Origin: Caecitellus pseudoparvulus
Lineage: Eukaryota; Bigyra: Bicosoecida
Assembly (NCBI GenBank): GCA_965644315.1
Contig: CBFFRQ010000074.1
Span: 1-64,000 of the forward strand
Length of the DNA: 64,000 nt
Direction of reading: 5' to 3'
The notes below the pieces were generated by a model that was given only the letters and a program-made list of their open reading frames with translations, was not told the DNA's origin and searched no databases. Position numbers and translations under genes: made by a program. The first letter of the stretch is position 1; each line of letters begins with the position of its first letter. Of the stretch, positions 42,001 through 51,108 are shown piece after piece.

Positions 42001-44486
42001 CATGGGACCCCCAGCGCCTCAGCGACTTTGAAGTACACGAATGACAGTGGTTCCTCGAGAGACACACGTACAGGAATGAAGTGATCACCCCTTTGCAAGC
42101 CAGAAAGGAAGGAGTAGTCACAGGAGGGTGACACGGCCAGCGTAGTGGCAGAACTTGCGGCCCCTGGTACAGACCAGTCCAAGGGGGGCCTCGTGCCCGA
42201 CTTGAACGCCTCGGACGTGGACACCCACAGTGTAATGAGTCGTGCTTCCTTTGCCCTCACTTCCGCTTCCGCACGCTCCAACTGCACCATCCTCTCGCGA
42301 TGCTCCTGCAGTTTGGCGGGTGGCTGAATGCAGGCTTGCCCAAGGTTCTGCACTGGCACATCATGGAGCACCAGGTGCTGTGCAAGGAGACTGGAGGCAG
42401 CACTCTCCAGCTGTGTCTTTCCTTCATCGCTCAGGAAAGCCTGTGCTGGCTGGACGCAGTCCTCGACCGACGCAGTCATGCTTTGGAAGGGGTCCAGCAC
42501 CGTTTGAGCACAGCTTTCCTTCACGTACATGAGCATGTACGCGCAAGTGCTGCCTTCATAGTGGTTCTGCGTTGCTTCCTCATGAGACACTGGCCGCGTG
42601 TGCTTGTCATCAACCAAGCACCACTGAAGTGCAGCCGCGATTTGCTTGCCATGTTCACTGCCGCAGCCAGCCCCCCTGGAGAGTTCATCACCGAGCAGAG
42701 AGCCCGCAACGAAGGAGTCTGACATGGAGCACGCCTCCAGGACATGCTCAGGCGCACCAGCCAGCGCAGCATCGGCACGGCTCTGAGTCCCTGCACTCAA
42801 ACTGAATGCAGGAGGCGATGGGCAGGGTGGCAGACCCTGCTCCGGGGACTCAGCAGGAGCGGCAGTTTCAGCCGGGAGAAGGCCGAGGTTTGGTCGGACG
42901 TATGCGAAGTAGTGTCCACTGCTTCCATCGTCACCCGCATGCACGATGACTGTGTGCAGTCGGTACACTGTGCCGGGAGCCTGGCGCGCCTCTGACGCAG
43001 CCGCAGCTACCCGCTGTGAAAAGGGACACTCAGCTGCAGGCCCACCCTCAGCATCTCCAGCATCTTCAGCATCTGTGGTTGGCACCCCTTGCTCGTCCTC
43101 AGTGAGGGGCTCGTAGAATGGAGCCATGTCCAACCTGTCCGGGAACTTAAGTTTTCCGCAATTCTTCTCCAGCGAAAACGTCACAGGGTTGTACTGCACC
43201 CGGGCCAAGTTGATGCCCAAGATGGGCGGCAAGGTGCTGATCTTGGTTTGCTCTTCAGCAGCTTGACGGCCGTGCGAGTCAGTGTCGTAGCCTGTGATGT
43301 CTTGCGGTGCTGTGAGTTGCCGCAGCGAGTCCAGGAGCGTGCCCTTTGCCGTGATGGGCACCAAGAGGTCTTCGAAGCACTCCTTGTTCTTGCGCTGGTA
43401 GTCCACATGCTTGCACGTCCGTGACACCACCATCTCCCCGCGGACCAGGCTCGGCAGAACGCGGGCAAGCGCGGTGCCTTTGCAGCGCTGCTCCAGGTAC
43501 TCGTGCACAGCGCGCTGCAGCTCTTGCACATCTTGCTGGTGCTGCATGACCGACGCCTCCCATCCAAAGCCGGCAGTGAGGGCTGCCGTGCTGCCGACGT
43601 TGCCCTGCGTCTGCATCGTCTCCATGGTCTCTTGCAAGTGCACGAGGCCAGCTGCGTTGCGCTCTCCAGCTGCAAACGGGTCTGCCGCGAAAATCAGCGC
43701 CCGGATGAGTGGAACATGGAACATGTGCTGTACAAGCACGTTCAAGTAGCATGTGGTGCCCTGATTGAGCAGGCCCACTGGGTTGCTCCAGAGGGGCTCA
43801 ACTGCAGGAGGCCGCGGCAGGCTGCACAGCACTTCGCGCTTCACTTGCGACACGAGGACGAAGAGAATGACCAGTGGGGATGCACTGGGCCCATCTCCCA
43901 GCAAAGGGGCAGATTCGCCACGCCTTGGGGGAGTGTAGGGTACGTGCATCTTTGCTTTAGTGCTGGTGGACAGGACAACTGGTTCGGCACTGCTCTCCAG
44001 CGGCGACTGCGAAGTGTCGCTCCACGCAATCGTGCCCAGCACTTTGGCAGAGAAGTGCAGGGAGGGATCTGCAGCCACACCCACGTGGATGGACAGGCCA
44101 GAGGCGGTCCTTTCTGCTGTTGCCTGCCAGACGCTTGAGCTGGGTCCCACGCACTCTGCACTGGCGAGCGCCTGCCCCTCTTTGCAGCACACTTGTAGGC
44201 GGAGCACGCGAAGACCAGTGGCTGCGTTGCCAGTGACTGTCGGAGCAGGAGTAGGTCTCCAGCCACCGGGGCTCTGTTGGCCAAGGAAGGCCCCAGTATC
44301 CCCGCCACTGCCAGCTGCCACGGCGCCGTAGTCCCCCCATGCTCCTGGCCACGCTGGGCAGGCTTCACCACCGCCTGGAGGCTGGCTCCGCGCTGCAAGT
44401 GGATTTCCCGCTTGAGAACCCAGATAAAGACCCAAGGCTCCAAGCACACTGCTCAAATCAATGGTTCCTGTGGGCTTTTGTGCCAT
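39045..44486 (-). CDS. USP7-like ubiquitin carboxyl-terminal hydrolase
   Basis: This is a single frame of 1813 aa from MAQKPTGTIDL; an in-frame Met also lies upstream at 44555. The catalytic Cys box GLLNQGTTCYLNVLVQHMF places the nucleophile near residue 246. FGWEASVMQHQQDVQELQ, VRGEMVVSRTCKHVDYQRKN and TLPPILGINLARVQYNP match USP7/USP47-type fingers and palm. The His box is SGHYFAYVRP, followed by WCLVDDKHTRPVSHEEATQN and CAYMLMYV. Residues ~95-215 could be a degenerate MATH domain, as in USP7. After the catalytic core a Glu/Arg helix and ubiquitin-like segments (SLEEPLSFVYFKVAEALGV) follow, as in USP7. The C-terminal ~1000 residues are Ala/Pro-rich and poorly recognisable, which makes the protein much larger than USP7 (~1100 aa). 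It should remove ubiquitin from substrates. Confidence 0.85.
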   Translation of the reverse strand: MAQKPTGTIDLSSVLGALGLYLGSQAGNPLAARSQPPGGGEACPAWPGAWGDYGAVAAGSGGDTGAFLGQQSPGGWRPTPAPTVTGNAATGLRVLRLQVCCKEGQALASAECVGPSSSVWQATAERTASGLSIHVGVAADPSLHFSAKVLGTIAWSDTSQSPLESSAEPVVLSTSTKAKMHVPYTPPRRGESAPLLGDGPSASPLVILFVLVSQVKREVLCSLPRPPAVEPLWSNPVGLLNQGTTCYLNVLVQHMFHVPLIRALIFAADPFAAGERNAAGLVHLQETMETMQTQGNVGSTAALTAGFGWEASVMQHQQDVQELQRAVHEYLEQRCKGTALARVLPSLVRGEMVVSRTCKHVDYQRKNKECFEDLLVPITAKGTLLDSLRQLTAPQDITGYDTDSHGRQAAEEQTKISTLPPILGINLARVQYNPVTFSLEKNCGKLKFPDRLDMAPFYEPLTEDEQGVPTTDAEDAGDAEGGPAAECPFSQRVAAAASEARQAPGTVYRLHTVIVHAGDDGSSGHYFAYVRPNLGLLPAETAAPAESPEQGLPPCPSPPAFSLSAGTQSRADAALAGAPEHVLEACSMSDSFVAGSLLGDELSRGAGCGSEHGKQIAAALQWCLVDDKHTRPVSHEEATQNHYEGSTCAYMLMYVKESCAQTVLDPFQSMTASVEDCVQPAQAFLSDEGKTQLESAASSLLAQHLVLHDVPVQNLGQACIQPPAKLQEHRERMVQLERAEAEVRAKEARLITLWVSTSEAFKSGTRPPLDWSVPGAASSATTLAVSPSCDYSFLSGLQRGDHFIPVRVSLEEPLSFVYFKVAEALGVPWRALRLHWHQVSKSAGGDASMTPSGPAIPAPTLSPSPGDTSSGPAPRFWDAWQPWGEPATDAGSGLCQVPDMSPEQLASLHPVAGSLEVHGQSQSQQHGHLARGPVLGLDGQSFVSGVLLGEVLSEDIHQRLLMSDTAATLASDPATALHAARVGAEDWKVAAQALSQAGVGVAVHACVAESPGPDQPAPTAALPPILASLPEQVVSEMTHTLRDLLGRHVLKPVQGALSGGETWQRVAAHAAASTGNVIALADEGLAHSSPFAICRPELHQAALGALPFPPAASHVYTLSQRAFPTARAAAQALSCADSPATGLGSEPGSWVEGLPLGGVHMGQRLPSPVSSPMRELAEALGLAVSEDAWAAVEAACASTCPAQPHCTFTRHAEMRAAPSAPAHFSDPVHELMHRPGVEPVHTWEHVSHETRLASAFLLNSHHSVTGTFPAVQFVASFGATTGTLLAAVHSALASLLQVPFTCTRLLAAGTNGSLVDLSTASADCTLSILAQQGVQPAFFIHVGTDAPALPLLVSLAAPVTHIELDPAWVKPLGPALDVPWTRAAARQPFRCTAQNKGAPFSGMPKLHIAVPAASTLQDIAGALAGLFRDAGIGWCSVDCFAFAPEWYTCLPSLPHPAGPVEAAWRTGGGRTDFPPSAPLRLRYTAMQPWGECRRPTHLLPVIWGGLSATAAAPLLLSASLPACGAVRQLKESLAESPLVLNDQVLCGPQTGMQPIFAVPGQPPQVKRFLATLAPSDYVLKPGRQTAGQALLHVPVNDETTTEAVVAHVKRAMGMPTALPCLATGGALAATGPGQVLHATEQVLPSLISQAGGRLPEGGVAGWLHRDAGVALPTRFRFVEHSLCVRRNTAALLQVVSAPMYLSTRSERVPCHPIPWAATVLQHVFMPRAVKLQLAVSAETPPAKTQPTMWGTAGMMFTLIASDLMTDLLSPTAQQQGGAKRPATSQVATAPDNKRSRGHGTSLAIGGHFSEDTA

Positions 44487-44641
44487 TCTGCCTTGTGGCA
44501 AGTGCCTGGCCGTTTCACACAAGCAGGTGCCACAGGAGAGTCCGCACCACGCCAAGTGTGCTGCGGCGCTTTACACCGTGAGAAGCGGCCCAGTGCAAGT
44601 CTAGTATGGACAAACAGATCATGAAAGAAGCCATGAATTTG

Positions 44642-46604
44642 CTACTGCTCCACAGTGACCGCCACTGCATCCGTGTCAGCCTCCTTGCTGCGGCGCCGGT
44701 GGCGAGGGGGCTGAGGGTCCCGTGGCGTCAGGGACGTGCCAGCCAGCCCCGGCCGCGAGTGCAGCCGGCGCTGGTCAGCTGACTCCAGCACCCGAGCTGC
44801 ACCCTGTGCCTGTGTCTCTGGGGTGTCCCGCCGGGCAGAAGCGCTGGCCTCACTGACGACCGAGTCAGACTTGGGGCGCCCTGGGGCTGCCGCAGCGCCG
44901 GCGTCTGGAGCAGCTGCCGCCGCCCCTGGCGCAGCGCCTGGCCGCGCGAAGAGCAGGGCGTCGGCGTACTCGTCACGCGCAATGCGCAGAACCCTTGCCG
45001 TGCCGCTGCGCAGCCTGGCCGAGAAGTCTGCGACGTACGTGCCTGGTGCGGCGGTGAGGGCTTTGGAGGCCAGCAGCTCGAAGGAACGCTTTACACTCTT
45101 GATGCCGTCACTGCCGGACGTCACCTCGAACTCGCCATTCAACACCATGGTGCAGACGGTGTACACATTGCCACGCACGTACAGGTCGCTGCCAGGCGCT
45201 GTCGGTGTGCCTTCATCGTCAGGCTTGTCTGCGCCGGTGGGGGACGCCTCTGGTGCCACCAGGTCCAGCACCCTGCTGCCCGAGACGAGGTCCTGGATGG
45301 CCTCGAAGGACATAGGCACGCCAGCTGGCGTCAAGGCCTGGAAGGCGGGCACTGTCGCCTGCAGCGTCGCAGCCACCGCCCGAACCAGGGCAGGCTCCAG
45401 GTCGTTGTGGCCGCGGGAGGTGTCCAGCAGCCGCAGCGTCTCGCTGCCGAAGGCGGCCCGCTTGGTGCGGCGGTCCCCAGCGCTGGTCTCGAACTCGTCG
45501 AACTCGTCCACGAGCTCCATCTGCAGGATCTGCTCAATGACGTCCTCCAGGGTGACGAGGCCGACGAGGGAGTAGGTGGGGTCTTTGTCTGACTCGGTGT
45601 CGTCGATGTCCCGTACCATGGCCAGGTGGGTGCCGTTGGTAGTGAGGGCGCTCAGGCACTCCTCCACGACAGTCGTCGCGTCCACAGTGAGCACTTCGTC
45701 CCGCTCGAAGAAGGAGACGACGGTGATGACAGGCACCTCGTCTGCCGGCACCACTAGCATGAGGTCCTTAGCGAACAGCATGCCGACGACGCTCTCCCCC
45801 GCGTCGTCGAAGACCGGCACGCGGCTGAAGCCTGACTTGAAGATGCGGGACATGACCTCGAAGGTGAGCTTGTCGCTGGAGCGCACGGAGAAGATGGCGT
45901 CGCGCTTGGTCATGATGTCTGCGACGGTCTTGGTGGTGATGGCCAGGGCGCCCTGCATGATGAGGCGCCGGGGCGGGGAGATGATGGCGGCGTGCTGCTC
46001 GATGAGGGAGTTGAACTCGCTCTCGTTGTAGAACTTGCCCAGCTCCTCGCCCAGGGCCCAGTCCAGTGCCATGGAGATGGGCTTGGCGACGATGTACAGC
46101 AGCAGCATGATGACCCGCACCAGCGGCACGGTCTTGGCGCCGATGTACAGAGCGTAGCGGGAGCACAGGGCTTGGGGGATGATCTCGCCGAAGATGACGA
46201 TGAGAGCCGTGGACACCAGGAACCCCAGCAAGCCAGAGGTCAAGGCGGCCGTCAAAATGGACAGCTGGGCGTTCACCGCCACATTGCCCAGCAGCAGCGT
46301 GCACAGGAGCAGGTTGCCGTTCTGGCGAATGGGCCAAATGGTGCTGGCCCAACGCTTCTCGTCCACACTGCCTGCCTCGCGCACGATCTGCACAGGGGCG
46401 ATGCGGGCGGTAGCTGGCCGGGGGTGGCACTGCATTGGCCCGTGCAGTGCAGCAGGGTGCTGCTGCACTGCAGCTTCGCTTTCGCACCTTCAGTTGGTTC
46501 GTGTCCAGGCCCAGCAAGCCCAAGGTCAAGCCCGAGAACAGAGCTGACAGCGCCACAAGCACGACGATGGCAATGTACTGCAGGATGATCTCGCCGATGC
46601 TCAT
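44642..46604 (-). CDS. CNNM/CorC-like transporter (DUF21 plus CBS pair)
   Basis: Exons 46604..46488 and 46387..44642 (100-nt intron, phase 0) give 620 aa. The DUF21 membrane domain carries FSGLTLGLLGLDTNQLK, then EKRWASTIWPIRQNGNLLLC, LLLGNVAVNAQLSIL and IFGEIIPQALCSRYAL. A CBS pair follows: VADIMTKRDAIFSVRSSDKL, SGFSRVPVFDD, VGMLFAKDLMLV and LVGLVTLEDVIEQILQMELV. A cyclic-nucleotide-binding-like segment and a disordered tail end the protein. The family mediates or regulates magnesium transport; yeast Mam3 and plant CBSDUF proteins belong to it. The CBS pair usually binds Mg-ATP. The only intron is near the 5' end. A CAATTTCCGC motif lies 31 nt upstream of the start. Confidence 0.9.
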
Positions 46605-47000
46605 GGTGAGTGCAGGTTTGTGGCTTGGGGTGGAGGCGGAAATTGAGAAACAGCTGCTTGCCTGCAGCCAACGCACTCAGCCGTGAGCGGGACAGGGGAG
46701 GAATCCAGCGAGCTCGCACGGCGCACAACCTTGCAGATGCTCTTGCATGGTGTGTGGTGGGAAGTGCATCCCCGCTCGGTCTGACAGTGGCGGGTGCAGG
46801 AGGGGAGAGAGGTGCCCTTTCTGTTTGCCAGGTTTCTTGGCTGTGAGATGTCGCCTACCGCCAGTCATCCGGCGGCGCCTCTCGCCCCACACATTTCAAT
46901 GCCGCCACCTCCGCACCCCCTCCACATTGATGCAGGCACGTCACATGTTGCAGATTTCGCAGAGCAGCGCACTCCATCCCAGGATCTTGACCCATTGAGC
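46605..47000. other. Divergent intergenic region between CNNM-like and GMPPB
   Basis: It contains the promoters of two divergent genes. The only recognisable element is the minus-strand CAATTTCCGC motif near the CNNM-like start. A looser match (AGATTTCGCAGAGCAGCGC) occurs at about 46951-46969, 32 nt before the GMPPB start. Confidence 0.5.
46636..46645 (-). promoter_or_regulatory. CAATTTCCGC motif upstream of the CNNM-like gene
   Basis: An exact copy in sense orientation lies 31 nt upstream of the CNNM-like start codon. Confidence 0.4.
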
Positions 47001-48273
47001 ATGGCTGCTGAGTCTGGCTCCCCCGGCTTGAAGGCCCTCATCCTCGTGGGTGGCTTCGGCACCCGACTGCGCCCACTGACGTTCACAAAGCCCAAGCCCC
47101 TGGTCGAGTTCGCGAACCTCGCCATCGTGCTGCACCAGATTGAGGCACTGGCTCAGGTGCGGAATTTGTGCGGCGTGCTGGAGCAGGCGGCGCTGTGCTG
47201 ACACCACCCTCAACTCCGTGCTGTCAGGTGGGAGTGACAGAAGTCGTGCTTGCCATTGGTTTCAAACCGGAGGCCATCAACGCCAGGGTGCCTGAGATCG
47301 AGAAGAAGGTGAGTGCAACAACACGCACTGTGCGCAGCGTGTGGCTGGTGCTGGGCAGGATGCTCACGACCTGCACCCCTGCTCGCTCCGTCCGCAGTAC
47401 GGCGTGAAGGTGACGGTGTCCCTGGAAGAGACCCCCATGGGCACAGCAGGCCCCCTGGCCTTGGCCCGTGAGCACCTGAAGACGCCCACCGACGAGCCCT
47501 TCTTCGTGTTCAACTCGGACGTCACGTGCGAGTACCCGCTGGCCGACCTGCTGGCCTTCCACAAGGCCCACGGCAAGGAGGGCACCATCATGGTGACACA
47601 GGTGAAGGACCCCTCCAAGTACGGCGTGGTGGTGTACGGGGAAGACGGCCGCATCGAGCGCTTCGTGGAGAAGCCGACGCAGTGGGTGGGGGACCGCATC
47701 AACGCTGGCCTGTACATCTTCAGCCCCTCCATCCTGGCCCGCATCCCCGACGCACCCACCTCCATCGAGCGGGAGGTGTTCCCAGTCATGGCGGGCGAGG
47801 GCAACTTGTTCGCCATGGACCTGCCTGGGTACTGGATGGACATCGGGCAGCCCAAGGACTACCTCACCGGCTCCGTCATGCACTTGGCGTCCCTGGCCAA
47901 GCGCGCGCCACACCGCCTGGCGACAGGGGAGGGTATCAAGGGCAATGTGCTGGTGCACGAGAGCGCCACCATTGGTGCTGGCAGTGTCGTGGGGCCTGAC
48001 GTCATCATCGGGGAGGGTGTCGTGGTGGGGGCCGGCGTGCGTCTGCAGCGGTGCACACTGCTGCAGGGGGCCATCGTGAAGGACCATGCATTTGTGAAGG
48101 ACAGCATCATCGGCTGGAACAGCACGCTGGGCGCCTGGACCCGTGTGGAGGGCAGCAGTGTGCTGGGGGAGGACGTGCAGTTGGCAGAGGGGCAGACGCT
48201 GAACGGCACCATCGTCCTGCCACACAAGGGCGTAAAGGACTCCTGGCGGGAGCCGGGCAAGATCATCATGTGA
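47001..48273 (+). CDS. GMPPB: Mannose-1-phosphate guanylyltransferase (GMPP beta type)
   Basis: Exons 47001..47156, 47228..47308 and 47398..48273 (introns 71 and 89 nt, phase 0) give 370 aa, near the usual ~360. The nucleotidyltransferase signature [20 protein letters not shown] is at residues 16-35. Other motifs include [46 protein letters not shown] and [19 protein letters not shown]. The C-terminal left-handed beta-helix has hexapeptide repeats ([20 protein letters not shown]). It makes GDP-mannose from mannose-1-phosphate and GTP for glycosylation, cell-wall polymers and, in plants and algae, ascorbate. The stop is 36 bp from that of the convergent RAB21-like gene. Confidence 0.95.
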
Positions 48274-48309
48274 GCGCGGGGAGGCAATGCACCGAGGCAC
48301 ACTGGCAGG

Positions 48310-49167
48310 TCACCCGCAGGCGCAGCCCCCCGCAGGCTTGGCCTGTGCAGGCTCCTCCTCGTCCAGCAGCACCAGCTTGGGGCGGCGGCCACGACGGCCA
48401 CGGCCCCCCTCGCCCCCCATGCCGCCTGTGGCGGCCCTGGCGCCTGCCATTTCTGCAAAGTGGAGCGGCGGGTGCCGTTGGGGGGTTGTGTCGTGCTGGT
48501 GGCGGTCATGGCGCGGCACTCACTGCGCGTGAGTGCGGCAAAGGCGTCGTGGAGACCAGCCCCCGTCTTGGCGGAGGTGAGCACGTGTAAAGCCCCCACT
48601 TCGTCGGCATAGGCCTGGGCAACGTCAGCTGGCACGTGGCGCTTGCTTTCCAGGTCGCACTTGTTGCCGGCGATGGCCAGGGAGATGGAGGGCCCCACCA
48701 CCTTGCGTAGCTCCTTGACCCACGCCTTGACGCGCTCGAAGCTGTGCGAGTCGGTGATGTCGTACACCAACAGCGCGCCGGTCGCGTCACGGTAGTACAA
48801 GGGGGTCAGTGCATGGAATCGCTCCTGCCCTGCCGTGTCCCAAATGCTGAGCTTGTGGTCCTGCGCCGGCGCGTGGCGGCGTGGCGGGGTGAGGCAGGCT
48901 GGGTTTCAGCACTGAAACGCCGCTGTCGCCACTCACCGTGCCGTCCACGCTCACCACCTTCTCCATGTAGGAGGCATCCATGGAGGAAGCCTGTTTGTCA
49001 TCGAATTCATCCTTCACGAACTTCAGCAAGATGGACGTCTTGCCCACTCGCCCTGCGCGTGCGGCAACGTGTGGTGCTGGTGCCGCCGGCCATGCGCCGC
49101 AGCTCGCCCTGGCACACTCACCCTCCCCCAGCAAGCACACCTTCAGCCCAGTGCTGGCAGCAGCCAT
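48310..49167 (-). CDS. RAB21-like small GTPase
   Basis: Exons 49167..49122, 49052..48937, 48860..48524 and 48452..48310 (introns 69, 76 and 71 nt) give 213 aa. Spliced motifs are GEGRVGKTS (P loop), WDTAGQERFHALTPLYYRD (switch II), GALLVYDITD, AGNKCDLESKRHV and LTSAKTG. YYRDATGALLVYDITDSHSF and WVKELRKVVG are close to RAB21, an early-endosome and integrin-trafficking GTPase. The tail GGCACG* has a CxC-type pair of cysteines one residue from the end, suitable for geranylgeranylation. All key GTP-binding residues are present, including the switch II Gln. Intron 1 splits the P-loop codon, and splicing restores a perfect motif. Confidence 0.88.
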
Positions 49168-49412
49168 ACCAACAGGTTCCTGGCGCACGGTGTGGAGGGC
49201 AACTGCTCTTCGAACGTGTGGCAGACTCGCTGACCAGGGTTAGAGTGGGAGCTGCCTCCTGCAGGGTTGCCTGGGTGCAACTGCTTTCCGACGTGGCAGA
49301 CTCAGTGGTGCCTGGGGCGTGCAAGGGCGCAGTGGCACGTGGTCAAATTGTTTTGACCGTCTGCAATGGCGCAGCTTCCTTTGGGCGTGAGCACTGCACG
49401 CTCTCGCCCACC

Positions 49413-50006
49413 ATGGCCAACACTCGCGGCACAAAGCGAGCTTTGGAGGAGCCCACGCCAAGCAACCCAGACAAGCGCCTGTGCGGAGTGGAGGGCCAGG
49501 AAACACCCCAGCACGCTGCCACCCAAGTCCCCCTGCACTCGCTTCCCGCACCGTATGCTGGGGTCAATGGCACCTTGAGGCAATTGCACGTGGCACGCAT
49601 GCAGCGCAGAGCAAGAGCTGCACAAGCAGAGGCAGGGCAGGTGGAGCAGCCGTCGCTGAGGGTACGGGTGCGGCTGGCTGGTGCTGCTGGGGCGTACATT
49701 TCCCCACCAGGAAGCCAGCCGCGTTTACAGTCGCCTTCGTGGGGGGCTCCAGCCGGCGTGACGGGCGCGGGACCAGGCCAGCGTTTCGCCGGCGTTGCCC
49801 AAGCACAAAGCCTGCCGAACCCAACTGGTACAGCGGCCGAGCAGTTCCCCCTTCACCACACACACAATGGAATGGATGCATTGGGTCGGCCCACCGCACT
49901 CCCCAGCCAGGGGTTCGTTGCTCATGCCAGGAGCAGCGACTCTGGACTCGTGCGTGGATCTGGCAGAATTGGAGGGTTCAAGCGACAGCGAGACACGGGC
50001 CTCTGA
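49413..50006 (+). CDS. Hypothetical small nuclear-type protein
   Basis: This 197-aa frame has a strong start context (ccaccATGG) and is flanked by divergent and convergent neighbours, as expected for a gene. The N terminus GTKRALEEPTPSNPDKRLCG looks like a nuclear localisation signal. A conserved-looking helix, GTLRQLHVARMQRRARAAQA, follows, and the rest is Gly/Pro/Ser-rich and probably disordered. No family was recognised. It may be lineage-specific; the call rests on position, codon use and start context. Confidence 0.5.
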   Translation: MANTRGTKRALEEPTPSNPDKRLCGVEGQETPQHAATQVPLHSLPAPYAGVNGTLRQLHVARMQRRARAAQAEAGQVEQPSLRVRVRLAGAAGAYISPPGSQPRLQSPSWGAPAGVTGAGPGQRFAGVAQAQSLPNPTGTAAEQFPLHHTHNGMDALGRPTALPSQGFVAHARSSDSGLVRGSGRIGGFKRQRDTGL

Positions 50007-50072
50007 AGCGGCCCAGCAGCACACTTGCATGCAGTCCTCCCAAACCACGGCCGGAGTGGGTCGCAGAGCGCT

Positions 50073-50766
50073 TCATGCGGCAGGGTCCCCGTCCCCCGGC
50101 CCCTCCCCAGCCCCTGCAGCTTCGGCAGGTTCAGGCGCCGCAGCTGCGGCACCGGCTGCATCCGCGGCGGCTGGCTGAGCAGAGGCGACGCTGTCGCTAG
50201 CTGCTGCACTGGCTGCATCTTCATCTGCGCTGTCTTCATCTGGAGGGTTCACTTGCCCCAGCTTCTGCAAACGCTGGCCGAAAACTTCGGCTGCTTGCTC
50301 CAGCTGCGCAGAGGGAGTGGGAGTTCAGGCTACAGGCGGGCAGAGTTCCACAATGCAAGCGGTGGACTCACCTTGAGCTTCAGCATGCCCCACATCGCAG
50401 TGGGTGCGGCGACGCAGGCCAGCAAGTACTCCTCATCCACCGCCGCCACGCCAATGCGCCCCGCTTCCATGTCCAGCAGCAGCAGCTGGAGCTGGCGCCC
50501 ACCCAGGCTCTTCTCAGAGGCCTTGGAGTACTCGGCCCAGATGCTGGAGGTGACGGCAGCTACCCGGGCGTTGTCTGGGATGTGCCGGCTGGCACAGGCG
50601 ATGCCGAGCAGTGCGCCAGTGGCCGACAGCAGCCTGCACAGAGGGAGGGTGCATCGTGTGAGCATGGCACGTGACGCAGGGCATTGCGCAGTACGCACAT
50701 TGACGTGTGCACTCCGTCACCGTTGACAGCCTGCAGGGCGTCAGCCACAGCGGCGTTGCGAAGCAT
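50073..50766 (-). CDS. LAMTOR2/roadblock-like protein with an acidic C-terminal extension
   Basis: Exons 50766..50699, 50633..50372 and 50303..50073 (introns 65 and 68 nt) give 186 aa. The spliced N-terminal ~115 residues follow the roadblock/LC7 fold of Ragulator subunit LAMTOR2 (p14). The matching segments are VADALQAVNGDGVHTSMLLS, ATGALLGIA, DNARVAAVTSSIWAEYSKA, LQLLLLDMEAGRIGVAAVDE and PTAMWGMLKLK. Animal LAMTOR2 is ~125 aa and anchors Rag GTPases to the lysosome for TORC1 signalling. Here about 60 extra residues follow, acidic and Ala-rich (PPDEDSADEDAASAAASDS). Assignment to LAMTOR2 rather than another roadblock protein rests on the SIWAEY and GMLKLK segments. Confidence 0.72.
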
Positions 50767-51108
50767 GCTTGCGTTTCAGGCGAAACGCCCCTGGAGCCCT
50801 GGGACACTCTGAGGGGGCTGACTCGGGCTTGAGCGGGGCGAGCCGCGGGGCCTACGTGGGATTCAAGAAGACAGGCTCTGTGGGTGGCCGACCGGGTGCT
50901 CATTTTTGTGTCCAGGCTGCAAACTGCAGAGGCAGCTCGCTGGGCGGCAGCGCCTGTGATGGGCACACCTGAGCTCGCCGTGGCACTTTTCAGTTCCCTG
51001 CGACTCCCTGCCTCCCACGCCACGGCCCTGTGCCTGACCCACAGTGCTTACACCTGCCCCATCAAGTCGCCGCACCTGTTCGCTGTGCCCCGCCTCTTGA
51101 GCAGCGCC
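50767..51108. other. Divergent intergenic region between LAMTOR2-like and G3BP-like
   Basis: It holds the two divergent promoters. Open frames crossing it show no recognisable sequence, and no motif was identified. Confidence 0.5.
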
